DNA from: G963677085 sp963677085
GTDB lineage: Bacteria; Planctomycetota; Planctomycetia; Pirellulales; Thermoguttaceae
DNA: 64,000 bases
Direction: 5' to 3'
NCBI GenBank assembly: GCA_963677085.2
Contig: CAXXFH010000003.1
Span: forward strand, 558,001-622,000
Shown here: positions 43,001 through 47,676 of the stretch, one piece after another
How the letters are laid out: the number at the start of each line of letters is the position of its first letter
How positions within the stretch are numbered: the stretch's first letter is position 1
The notes under the pieces: generated by a model
Seen by the model: the letters and a program-made list of their open reading frames with translations, nothing else
Database searches by the model: none
Told to the model about the DNA's origin: nothing
Translations under genes and position numbers: made by a program

Positions 43001-44292
43001 ACGGCCGAAGTCTCCGCCGCCACGGCCATCAGCGCGCCCACCGAGGCGTCGAACTCGATGGTGGCGTAGGTGCTGTAACCCTCGAAGAGGTCGACGTCGG
43101 TCGAATCGTAGAACTCCGCCGTATCGGTGCCCGTGCTGGCGTCGAGCGTGACCGTCTCGAAGTTTTTGGCGCGATTGTAGTAACTCGTCCCGTAGAGCGA
43201 TGCTTCGCTGGGCGAGGCGTAGCCCGTGTCGTTGCCCGTGGAGTCATACAAGAAGGCCGTGTCGCTGCCACCGTAGTTGGCGTAGGCGTGCGTGGCCTCG
43301 AAATCATTGGCCGTGTAGTTCTGTTCGTTGCTCAGACCATCCCGTAGCGAAAGGGTGGCCGTGGTGGGTTCGGCCGTATACGTGTCGTCGCCCGAGGAAT
43401 CGTAGAGCTTGGCGACGTCCAAGCCGCCGTTGTCGGCGTGGGCGACAATCGTATCGAATCCTTCGGCACGGTTCGAGAAGGCCTTGCTCGACGTGGCACT
43501 GTCCTCCAAAAGGGCCCAGCCGTCCTGGGTGGTAAAATTGTCGTCCGTCGTGCCGTCGTAGAGATTGCCCGTGTCGGTGCCGCCGGCGGTAGCGTAGGAC
43601 GTCACGCTCTCGAACGATTTGGCGCGGTTGTAGTAACCCGAGCCATAGAGGGCCGTTTCCGTGGCCGATCCGTAGAGCGTGTCGTTGCCCGTCGAATCGG
43701 AGAGATACGCCGTGTCGGTGCCGCCGGCCGTGGCGTAGGAGTGGATTGCCTCGAAGTTTTCGACCGAAATCGTCGTGCCGCTCGCGTAGTCGATTTGTCC
43801 CTCGCCGGGCGAGGCGGTGAATGTGTCGTTGCCAGCGGAGTCGTAGAGCTTGGCCGTGTCGCTTCCGCCGGCGCCGTCGACGGTGATTGTCTCGGCGTTT
43901 CGTACTTCGACCGAATAGCTGCTGTCCCAAATCGTTCCGCTGGCTGATCCGGTGGACCACGTTTCGTTGGTGTTGAGACCAGTGATTGTGACCGTGTCGT
44001 TGCCCGTGCCACAATCAATGATGACATAAGGACTTATGGAAGTATTGGTTTCCCACTGACTGCTCCCCGACCTCAGAATTCGCACCTCATGTGCGCCCGA
44101 GCCATCTACCGTGATCTCAAAAAAATCATCACCCGTAGTTCCAGAGAACGTCTGCGCCAGCATCTCCCGCGGCTCCAGCGCCTCGCAGGTCATCCGCCGC
44201 GACGTGAGCGGCTTGCTCCGCGACGCCTTCTTCACACGACGAAATCCCAGACGTTGCAGCGTGTTGTCCCAGCTCCAAAATGGCTTTCGCAT
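28036..44292 (-). CDS. Giant secreted LEPR-XLL / repeat / RHS protein (5418 aa), likely polymorphic toxin
   Basis: One uninterrupted frame of 5418 residues. The N-terminus (FRRVKKASRSKPLTSRRMTC, then 'EALEPREMLAQ') is a planctomycete LEPR-XLL export signature. Then in order: 'DSTGNDT.YGS' beta repeats (about 60-760); six near-identical 146-residue 'VNDAPVLN' cadherin-like units (770-1640); a cadherin repeat and a PKD-like part (to 2130); seven delta-60 repeats ('ADGKIVVAGY', 2140-2545); FN3 domains (about 2665-2980); Ig/PKD-like domains (to 3400); a Tyr/Ser/Gly-rich stalk ('YSYSGSGSYSD'); YD repeats (about 4520-5090); the RHS core ('WYDAKVGQWISEDPIGFEGR', near 5165); and a unique 220-residue C-terminal tip. 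RHS proteins store a toxin tip in a beta cocoon. The tip here has no recognised catalytic motif. Confidence 0.85.
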   Translation of the reverse strand: MRKPFWSWDNTLQRLGFRRVKKASRSKPLTSRRMTCEALEPREMLAQTFSGTTGDDFFEITVDGSGAHEVRILRSGSSQWETNTSISPYVIIDCGTGNDTVTITGLNTNETWSTGSASGTIWDSSYSVEVRNAETITVDGAGGSDTAKLYDSAGNDTFTASPGEGQIDYASGTTISVENFEAIHSYATAGGTDTAYLSDSTGNDTLYGSATETALYGSGYYNRAKSFESVTSYATAGGTDTGNLYDGTTDDNFTTQDGWALLEDSATSSKAFSNRAEGFDTIVAHADNGGLDVAKLYDSSGDDTYTAEPTTATLSLRDGLSNEQNYTANDFEATHAYANYGGSDTAFLYDSTGNDTGYASPSEASLYGTSYYNRAKNFETVTLDASTGTDTAEFYDSTDVDLFEGYSTYATIEFDASVGALMAVAAETSAVGSVELTATETALTATATTKENTSASQKKLNDEERLWKIGFEHWQDYLKSLETKFKGRTLDPQDFFEKSPKEIAAAKQSESEAENESPTDQLTRTTGSDSALAAQEVQLSSVVAMSSGTEPWDVKAQGFDAVHAYATATSGGEDVALLYDTTGNDTFVARLYNDGSSNLDDGALTGTGYYNRAKAFEQVIAYATGGTDTAQLWGNDATASITDGWSGGDNWVEWQNTTRSFVANDFDYVQASKAGVGTMALNAIANVTANEDDANDVFNLTGTFTSPTFQTAYNSNPTLVAPSYSGAQVTLDYQNNQYGNATIAVRGVQGSDRVYRSFGVSVAAVNDAPVLNAAYSPVLTSINEDITSPAGNTVAEIVANGSITDVDVTTVPEAIAITWVASTYGDWQYQLAGTSTWTTFTASTRYSRLLNATDRVRFVPDPDYNGSTRFTFRAWDQTTGTHGQTANTTSTGGTTAFSATYDSAYITVNAVNDAPVLNAAYSPVLTAIDEDVTTSAGNTVASIVVDGSITDPDVTPAPEAIAITSVDNANGDWQYQLSGTSTWTTFTATTAASRLLSANDKVRFVPDANYNGSASFTFRAWDQTTGTHGQTASTASTGGTTAFSSVADTATITVTAVNDAPVLNASYSPVLTAIDEDDTTSAGNTVASIVVNGSITDPDVTPAPEAIAITAVDNANGDWQYQLSGTSTWTTFTATTAASRLLSVTDKVRFVPDANFNGSANFTFRAWDQTTGTAGQTANTTSTGGTTAFSSVADTATITVTAVNDAPVLNASYSPVLTAIDEDDTTSAGNTVASIVVNGSITDPDVTPAPEAIAITAVDNANGDWQYQLSGTSTWTTFTATTAASRLLSVTDKIRFVPDANYNGSASFTFRAWDQTTGTHGQAVSTASTGGTTAFSLASDTASITVNAVNDAPVLNTAYSPVLTAINEDVTTSAGNTVAEIVVNGSITDPDVATAPEAIAITSVDNANGDWQYQLSGTSTWTTFTATTAASRLLSAADKIRFVPDANYNGSANFTFRAWDQTTGTHGQTASTASTGGTTAFSSVADTATITVTAVNDAPVLNASYSPVLTTIDEDTTSPAGNTVASIVVNGSITDPDVTPAPEAIAITSVDNANGDWQYQLSGTSTWTTFTATTAASRLLNANDKVRFVPDANFNGSANFTFRAWDQTTGTAGQTANTTSTGGTTAFSSVADTATITVTAQPDPPVFQNEPYSFSIAENSAVGTLVGQITATDEDIPAQTLTYEITAGNEDRAFAINPSTGQITVADQDALDYEATSSYLLTVRVTDNGSPVQNDSATVMITVIDIHEEPVLDAIETAALSYTENQSPLALTGQLTVEDEDDTHLESATIQITGNYQSGEDVLAFTDTATITGSWNSTTGTLSLSGSATVAEYQAALRSVTYENTSDDPDPSTRTVSFTVNDGELDSNIVTRDVAITPVNDPPSLTVTNATVTTDEGTEVTNTGAFGDMDSATVTLTASVGTVTDNGDGTWSWTYTPSDGPDASQTVTITATDSDSAYTEVTFALVVGNVVPTLTVSGAAAVVIDEQYSLTLGALLDPGADTLASYTIDWGDGTAVATYDVPTDGLPQGNYTHMYEVLGTYTISVTLIDEDGTHPLAPLSVEVLLGVTIDGPASIVEGSPYELMLDSGSLTITEWTIDWGDGTTDTLTGDPSSAEHTYADGDASYLIAATASDGTRSYDAFLPTGGRPGELDTSFGDEGILATALGEANALAVQADGKFLVGGYQTGANGYDFALTRYEADGSVDTTFGGTGTVVLDFAGGNDVINAVIVQPDGKILVAGYAYDSAGQSDFALARYDWYGSLDTDFGTEGKLILDFDGEDDGAWSVALQSDGKIVVAGYAVPTAGQSNFALARFDAYGELDTDFGTDGTRITDFAAGADRAYALAIQPDDKIVVAGYANETAGGDNFALVRYEKDGALDGTFDADGMLTTDFAGSGDRAYAVAIQQDGKIVVAGRAEDGLGGVDFALARYEENGTLDTTFDADGMLTTDFGGNENYAYALAIQADGKIVVAGYTNEATGGDNFALSRYEENGTLDTTFGTSGKLTTDFGSTSERANALAILPDGRILVAGSNGASNVVLACYRAGAGRPVVVENVAPTLTVVDDQVVYEGQSFSLTDLAVFTDPGFDHATGSPATVETFSYSIDWGDDSALTTGSPTIDVTGEAGVLTEGSFDGSHTYAEPGIYTVVVTISDDDGGSDVQSFVIHNGIPYAATGLSVTEVVSNTQVDLAWTDNAASELGFVIEKSTDGTTFAFAGWADADATSCSVTGLDPDTQYWLRVAAYNDIGTAPSAAVTATTTDDLPLAPTTLTVDAVASSQVELSWTVDPSSQQDGFVVEQSTDGTNFTEVATTVGSDGTGATVTDLLPSTTYWFRVRAYNGMGDSGTTGAVEVETTAAPPATPTGLAATAASTSQVNLTWTAGSADHNGFRVEQSTDGVEFTEVATAWGTAFVVGNLAPNTPYYFRVQAYNSAGTSEYSTAANATTPAALAAPAAPTNLTATPVSGTVQMALAWGDNSDNEAGFKIWQSTAGGAYAEVATTQPNCTSWTLTDLEPGAEYSFYVTAFNHLGNSTSNTVTATTNNVDVPPTVATAAAAEVDTAGVTAALSVLGDDDDGEEYLTYTWAATMLAPGAETISYSANGTNAAKSTTVTVDTAGTYWFTVTITDGDNLSTTSSVAVTVDQIPEEDTQVGMSLTPNTVSLDAGATQQFTVAGITDQFGDPVSASMYTWSATSGTIDEGGLYTAPDATGSDTVTVTCGSLVLNSTVAVTNHAPTVSTAAAATQVSASATAALSVLGADDADESHLTYTWAVLSKPSGADDPTFTVDGSENGTNAAKQAVATFTSLGDYEFQVTITDGGGLSVTDTVAITIVSTLTTIDVTPSSVSMDIGSTQQFTAVGLDQFGNAMVTQPTFSWSTTAGSIDDDGLYTAPGACIPATVVASADGVSDSVSVALFNSSPTTSARTGDSWMQAWWEESMGSPDTRQDRLARATGTHTLSTDTLSGGFVVDPTATFTPTILVDAENTSTIISSTTNHQWQVDGVEYASVETISSTLYFKETFDETTDEWTYIETFTLSYGIDTTVDGEAFSSVEDGSYIYTFEASGDAAGSSYTFTVDANDAPVVGTADDGAWSQNIYTIETPVDGDDDETGEVISNNSTGTVPIGTHSAIGGTAVLYPGVSMDGYSYGDGDDQTFDYDLAYTWDPTTETWIVTGTASTTKSDSGSTSDSYTDDYSDSGVGWSYSETTSLTSSDFWSYSYTTDYSLSGGTWQITGGSGSSSGDGTWTWNYNGDGNYWPADADDAMAGTFTNTGYDSTTYEYETTATYQDGHWTESGSGHVIDVGNSHYSYNGSGSYSNEIGLGSQDENGYENTSYSSTVDYVFDGGSWQLASGTAEYNEDRSGHWGYTTSAQSGDTTTTDTSQENGFEHYKIYYGLNTTTGLWKTTGAEANGNGNESWSRTVDSPYSASETGVWSVTGTSKQTQGSGTSYEYSGSGTVSGDDWSYSGTGWITSSTNSTYSYAGSGDYTDGTDTGTAKASGRDEAYTGYTTDYELDASDGTWDVTARHKKSSGNGFTDWSYSISEDYTSGYITNGTRCEGGGNHTSYDYLILADRTEGSTWVYDEDESYTTRSHGTSDNTSYSGSYSGNFEGYVTGRTIEGTIQEGGQSTFDITYTTRSEINADGTWKDPTETKTVTDNNEDHWSYTGEGEYSRSNTAGSSNDYLGKPRYVIDGTIEEGGHDDYCSEYQMTSERGTTGNWSPTGGRGYEESDKNSYYSYSGSGSFSDSVHETYTGGATYDKEFESYAEEEGSGDYSEHHVTYSSAAGGGWTSGSTSDFISRVSEATYDYTADETEEWSGRLEAPESGDSTEHDHYTSHTLKRSGSSYDASGLTTWDEVSGSGTATLHRHTNSYYTGTATDVDDKLDAWSMEVGADNIVHGHYTYDHDVPSDNPDFERHLAGAYGESEQMTLTSPGFYTHPTNPLYCRYRSIGSPPISGYPSAPSHSFSSMAMAMTMAAESTLGELSTATLSLDASPLSLAMPAATTSFGSLTASALFSLPVRTGGPSFGSVAATPSNAAFDAAGRLTSLTDRTAGVTRFGYDTAGNLASLTDPVENTTQWVYDEQDRVTEQVDPLGNSQYYAYNDAGDLVRYTDRNGEVCVYQYDGEHRVVAEIWYANTADADAGENAENTILYTYDTEGRITSEADDFSSTTYVYTDDGRLASVTESSLDGPTVVLAYQYNDAGLRTATSATIDGVADYVDEYTYDADGNLVSIVQHGVDQQDVDAGNAVAEKQIDLAYNDAGQLVSVDRYLDGQLAVEADYSYDTAGRLIELVYHQGATILASYAWTYSDSGSPLPLAGEGQGVRADDATTWFPTGGLMPLHDTADITTALLEGSYAAVDLLTSCTSIDGTATYSYDPTGQLVGVDYTGQQDDEAYSYDANGNRITANGDTYVTGANNQLLSDGTYWYTYDAEGNRTTRFVDVNGDGLLNAGDTDVTQYAWDNRGRLVEVVQRETFGGDPTQVVDYLYDVENRWIGENIDFDGDGLVDRQLRFVYDGTQIVLQFETEGEGAVTGEDLSHRYLWQANAVDQLLADEQLLPSPASGRGVGGEGDPTMDDSTAYDQSTPGQVLWPLTDQLGTVRDLAAYDAETGTTAVANHIVYDAYGRVTSETNAAVDSLFAFTGRALDPATGLQNNWNRWYDAKVGQWISEDPIGFEGRDANLCRYVGNATTTSVDPSGLQYNSPYPGTGVPYGPIPRPGSSQNPLSVRLKWKEKIYEVKTIKVQSGTFRVRGVLSGSSNYVDISIQFTPDPQTRISAADVRMIQIVNSISTQGWELDGAADDIYGQKITTPYWKANQFSMEWFVNGKYIKNFPATGVQNNGKTAWMLDQPGGAAYSGSFITLVVYKDPNGNDVPLAYIKWSLNSHAGMLYSTYTLTVSGAGDGEPTVQGNLKFFDVVKKSIP
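29106..29131. repeat. 26-bp palindromic repeat inserted in the RHS coding region (copy 1)
   Basis: Arms CCCCTCTCCCGC and GCGGGAGAGGGG around TT form a perfect palindrome, embedded in a conserved 42-base unit starting CCCTCACCCCCG. Translated in frame it adds 'PSPASGRGVGGEGDP' to the YD-repeat region, a sequence foreign to RHS repeats. Confidence 0.8.
29842..29867. repeat. 26-bp palindromic repeat inserted in the RHS coding region (copy 2)
   Basis: The same arms around AA, beginning CCCTCACCCCCTG. In frame it encodes 'SPLPLAGEGQGVRA'. The frame of the giant protein is kept, as with copy 1. Confidence 0.8.
39370..41990 (-). repeat. Six tandem ~440-bp repeats inside the giant gene
   Basis: Units of about 437-441 bases begin near 41990, 41560, 41120, 40690, 40250 and 39810 (reading leftward). 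Each encodes 'VNDAPVLN..YSPVLT.I.ED' to 'WDQTTGT.GQT' and 'TASITV'-like ends. Long stretches are identical at the DNA level, for example around 40680 and 41110, while other units differ in silent positions. This suggests recent duplication or gene conversion. Confidence 0.85.
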
Positions 44293-44457
44293 GGCGGTCC
44301 TGCCTTACGTTGAATGGCCCACGGGTTTTCTGAAAGCGCGCAGCAATCCACGGGCAAGGGAGCAGCGCACACCCTCCCCGCCACGCCTAAAGCGCACGTT
44401 TCAGATAGATTTTAAGGAATGAGAGAGATTTATCGGAAACACCGATAAGTGTCAACA

Positions 44458-44477
44458 CCCCAGCGCAAGGGGTTTTT
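44458..44477 (+). terminator. Weak terminator-like hairpin
   Basis: A four-base stem CCCC/GGGG with loop AGCGCAA followed by TTTTTCTC. The stem is short, so it is only a candidate. Confidence 0.35.
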
Positions 44478-44522
44478 CTCCCGACGCAGCGCAAGTAATC
44501 TTCCGAGAAAACCATCCAGGGG

Positions 44523-44540
44523 GTGACAACTGGTTGTCAC
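44523..44540. promoter_or_regulatory. Palindromic operator candidate
   Basis: GTGACAACTGGTTGTCAC has perfect 8-base arms around TG, in the divergent region between two transcripts. It is the form expected for a dimeric repressor. Confidence 0.4.
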
Positions 44541-44963
44541 GACACGACGAAGATGTGCCTGCATACTGGCCGCAAGGGCGAGACGATCAAAGAACCGCAA
44601 GTCGTTGATTGGCTGCGGTTTACCATACCAACCAGGTGGCATTTACGCACGATGTTGCAGCAAGCGAAGCCAATGCGTCGTTTCGGCCAAATCCCGACCA
44701 CCACAGCACCATACCCCGCTACAGAAATTTTCCATTGGTTTTGGGTAAGAAAAAAATTCTTGGCTGACAGACGCGCGCCGGAGCTTCGCGTAGCCATCAT
44801 CCGGGCACGTTCACACTAGGCGCCCACCACGGCCCCTCTTCCACCGCTCCGTCTTTTCTTTCGCATTCCTACTTGCAAGCTGCTGGCGGCATCGCGTAAC
44901 TGTCGTGTTGCGGACGGCGCGAGGGGGGGCCTCGCGCGTGGCACATCGCTTAGGGAGAGAACG

Positions 44964-46454
44964 ATGAAGCATTGGTGGGAAGTGGCCAACGCCGGCCAGG
45001 ACGGCGTACCGGCCAAGGTACGGGCGGTGGCCTACTATCGTCATTCGGCCCAGGATCGCCAGGAGAACTCGATCCCCATCCAGCGCGATCAGGTGCGCGA
45101 GTGGGCCGAGCGCAACGGCGTAGAAATCATCCAGGAGTTTGCCGACGCCGGCAAGTCGGGGTTGACCGCCGAGGGCCGGCCCGCGTTCACCGAGATGATG
45201 CAGGAGTGGGTGACGCAGAAGGACGAGTTCGACTACGTCCTCTGCCTCGACGTCAGCCGCTGGGGGCGGTTCCAGGACATCGACCTCTCGGCCCAGTACA
45301 GCGCCGAGTGCAAGCGGCACGGCAAGCAGGTGATTTACACCACCATCGGAAAGCCCCGCGAGGACGACCCGCTCTACCCGGTCTATGTCCAGTTCGAGCG
45401 GTTCCGGGCTGCGCAGTACAGCAAGGAACTCAGCGACAAGGTGTGGCGGGGCTGCGCGAAGATTTCCGAGCAGGGCTATTGGGCGGGCGGCCCGCCACCG
45501 TACGGGATGCAGCGGTTGCTGTTGGACGAGCGGCGCGAACCGTTGCACACCTTGGCGCGGGGCCAGCGAAAGGGGATCCAGAATCAACGGGTGACGCTCG
45601 TCGGCGGAGACGCCCACGAGGCGCGTATCGTCCAACGGATCTTCCACGAGTTCGTCGAGTTGGGCTACTCGGAATTCCGCATCGCCGAGCGACTCAATGC
45701 CGAGGGGATCCGCTCGCCCGGCGCCGGCCGCTGGGGTGCCGGTTCGGTGTTGGCCCGCTTGAAGAACGAGACCTACGTGGGGACCTTGCTCTACAACCGC
45801 ACGAGCCAGAAACTGAAGACCCCGCGAAGGGCCAATCCACCCGACAAGTGGGTTCGCACGCCCGAGGCGTTCGAGGGAATCATCAGCCCCGAGCAGTTTC
45901 TTCAGGCCCAGGAGATCCTCGAGCGGCGGCGCCGCAAGTACGACCCGGAGCGGATGCTGGGGCAGCTCGACGCTCTGTATAGCAAGTATGGCGTGTTTCG
46001 CTCGTCGCTCTTGAAGCTGCAGGAGGATGCGCCGGCAGCGGCGACCTTCGCCCGACGCTTCGGCGGTCTCGATCTGGCGTTTCAACAGATGTACTGCGAA
46101 CCGCGGGATCGGGCGCGGCAGGTGGTCCACGAACGGATCCGCGAGCATGTTCCCGAAGTACTCCCCTACGGCGACTTCCTCGTGCTCGACCAGAAACTGG
46201 CGCTGTCCATCCAGCCGGCGGTACCCATTCCCCGCGGCTACTCCGCCTACTGGCCGTTTTGCCCGGACAAGCGCCACGTGATCGACATCACCTTGGGAGT
46301 TCTGCTCTCCGAGCCCGACGAGTTCGAGATCCTCGGCTACGTGGCCCTGCCGCGCTGGTTGGCCGGCTCCCACACGATGCGGATTGCTTCCACCTCGTCG
46401 CGGACCGATCTGTTCGGCCGCGCGGACCTCGCCTTTTTACAACAATTGCTTTGA
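44964..46454 (+). CDS. Second serine recombinase
   Basis: 496 residues from ATG 44964 with GGGAGAG upstream. The resolvase domain has the catalytic serine in 'AVAYYRHSAQDRQENSIPIQ' and conserved 'VLCLDVSRWGR'. The recombinase domain follows ('LKNETYVGTLLYNRTSQKLK', near residue 270). Unlike the enzyme at 15765 it has no zinc ribbon. The C-terminal 150 residues instead include 'APAAATFARRFGGLDLAFQQ', a segment like the RFG-containing tail of other element-borne recombinases. It is followed 12 bases later by a ParB-like gene, a pairing I associate with integrated elements. Confidence 0.88.
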   Translation: MKHWWEVANAGQDGVPAKVRAVAYYRHSAQDRQENSIPIQRDQVREWAERNGVEIIQEFADAGKSGLTAEGRPAFTEMMQEWVTQKDEFDYVLCLDVSRWGRFQDIDLSAQYSAECKRHGKQVIYTTIGKPREDDPLYPVYVQFERFRAAQYSKELSDKVWRGCAKISEQGYWAGGPPPYGMQRLLLDERREPLHTLARGQRKGIQNQRVTLVGGDAHEARIVQRIFHEFVELGYSEFRIAERLNAEGIRSPGAGRWGAGSVLARLKNETYVGTLLYNRTSQKLKTPRRANPPDKWVRTPEAFEGIISPEQFLQAQEILERRRRKYDPERMLGQLDALYSKYGVFRSSLLKLQEDAPAAATFARRFGGLDLAFQQMYCEPRDRARQVVHERIREHVPEVLPYGDFLVLDQKLALSIQPAVPIPRGYSAYWPFCPDKRHVIDITLGVLLSEPDEFEILGYVALPRWLAGSHTMRIASTSSRTDLFGRADLAFLQQLL

Positions 46455-46466
46455 TGGAGGAACCCC

Positions 46467-47333
46467 ATGGAAACCGTTCTCGACATCTTGCCCTTCCGGC
46501 AGCGCCGTTACGAGGAAGTCCCGATCGACAAGATCAAGGCGATCAACTCCCGCAACTGGGACCAAGAGCAGTTCGAGATGAACGTGGAGAGCATCGACCA
46601 GGTCGGCCTGCTGAAGCCGATCCGCGTCAACGATAAGTTTGTCGAACGGACTGGCATGTACGAACTGATCTGCGGCGAAGGCCGCTTGCTGGCCCATCGG
46701 AAGCTGGGACGCGACAAGATCAAGGCCGAAGTGGTCACCTGTACCCGCAAGGAGGCCTACTTGCAGTCGCTCATCGAGAACATCGCCCGCACGAAGCCCG
46801 GCAGCATGGATTTCGCCCGGGAGCTGAAGCGGCTGCACGACGAGGGTTGGGACTTCAAGCAGATCGCCCGCATCGCCTGCAAGAAAGAGCACTACATCCG
46901 CGATTACATCCGCCTGGTGGACCAGGGGGAGGAGCGGTTGATCCACGGCGTGGAACAGGGCGTCTTTCCCATCAAGTTCGCCACCCAGGTGGCGGCCATC
47001 AACGCCGAGAAGCAGTTCGAGAAGGGCAAGCGGCAGAACCACCTCAAGCCTGAGCACATTCAGAAGATCATCGATACCTACCAGAAACGGCCGAAGAAAA
47101 TCAAGCGGTATGCCCGGCGAGTGGAGATGGACGAGATCGGGAGCAACGACTTCAACCTCAACATCTCGCGATACGTCAGCACGGCAGAACCCGAGCCGGA
47201 GATCGACCTGGCTGGCGTGCATGAAGACCTGGTGAACGTCGAGAAGGAGATTCGTGCGGCAACCCGGAAACACAACAAGTACCTCGCCGAACTGGGTCTT
47301 CCACTCCTGCCGGAATCGGATGCTCGAAAGTAA
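46467..47333 (+). CDS. ParB-like protein fused to the C-terminus of HsdM
   Basis: A 288-residue chimera. Residues 10-110 are a ParB/Srx-type N-terminal domain: 'YEEVPIDKIKAINSRNWDQE', 'VESIDQVGLLKPIRV', 'YELICGEGRLLAHRKLG' (GE.R..A motif) and 'QSLIENIART'. Residues 115-170 are the helix-turn-helix part. From about residue 178 the sequence becomes the C-terminus of a type I restriction methyltransferase subunit: 'INAEKQFEKGKRQNHL', 'EHIQKIIDTY', 'SNDFNLNISRYVSTAEPEPE' and 'YLAELGLPLLP'. The junction is in frame near 46998. ATG 46467 has GGAGG upstream. The ParB half may still bind DNA; the HsdM tail lacks any catalytic motif. Confidence 0.7.
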   Translation: METVLDILPFRQRRYEEVPIDKIKAINSRNWDQEQFEMNVESIDQVGLLKPIRVNDKFVERTGMYELICGEGRLLAHRKLGRDKIKAEVVTCTRKEAYLQSLIENIARTKPGSMDFARELKRLHDEGWDFKQIARIACKKEHYIRDYIRLVDQGEERLIHGVEQGVFPIKFATQVAAINAEKQFEKGKRQNHLKPEHIQKIIDTYQKRPKKIKRYARRVEMDEIGSNDFNLNISRYVSTAEPEPEIDLAGVHEDLVNVEKEIRAATRKHNKYLAELGLPLLPESDARK

Positions 47334-47650
47334 GGAGCTTGTGCTGCCCGGCATGCAGCGTCCGTTCGTTTGGGAGGAGGAACGTTCGGCTAATGGACGG
47401 TCTCCTGCGACGTTTTCCGCTGGGCACAATCCTCGTTTGGGCGACAACTGAGACTCAACGATTCCGGGCTTTCCGCGCCCATTCACAGACGGGCGAGCAA
47501 CCGGTATTCACTTTCGAGAACGCCTCGCCAAATGCCCGCAAACTCTATGTTCTCGACGGGCAACAACGACTGACCACACTGTTCTTGGCGTTGAAGGGCA
47601 CGCTCCGCTATTTTCCGACAGATCGGAGTGTAACGTTCAGTGGTGTTTGG
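47320..47650 (+). pseudogene. Frameshifted N-terminal fragment of a DUF262 (GmrSD-like) protein
   Basis: ATG 47320 opens 'MLESKELVLPGMQRPFVWEE', the DUF262 start (P..QR.FVW). Near 47385 the frame breaks and continues one frame over as 'RLMDGLLRRFPLGTILVW', then 'KLYVLDGQQRLTTLFLAL', the signature DGQQR..TL nucleotide-binding block. Homology ends near 47640, just before the DUF4132 gene comes in from the other strand. DUF262 proteins are type IV restriction-like nucleases acting on modified DNA. This copy is dead. It overlaps the HsdM stop, as expected for a former restriction operon. Confidence 0.7.
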
Positions 47651-47676
47651 CAGAAATCCAGAGTTCCCTTACCGCG

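Larger units (their letters stand above)
44293..44963. other. Divergent intergenic region between the giant gene and the second recombinase
   Basis: No convincing gene. It contains a 7-bp hairpin TTATCGG-TGTTT-CCGATAA (minus strand, 44430-44448), a short CCCC..GGGG hairpin followed by TTTTT (44458-44477), the palindrome GTGACAAC-TG-GTTGTCAC (44523-44540) and a GC hairpin GCGCGAGG..CCTCGCGC (44917-44937) just before the recombinase ribosome site. Confidence 0.45.

Noticed and set aside
44523..44819. 98-codon + strand frame before the second recombinase
   Set aside because: It begins inside the GTGACAAC palindrome, has no ribosome site and no domain; probably chance.
44811..46373. 520-codon minus-strand open frame
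   Set aside because: Antisense to the second serine recombinase, whose catalytic motif is unambiguous.
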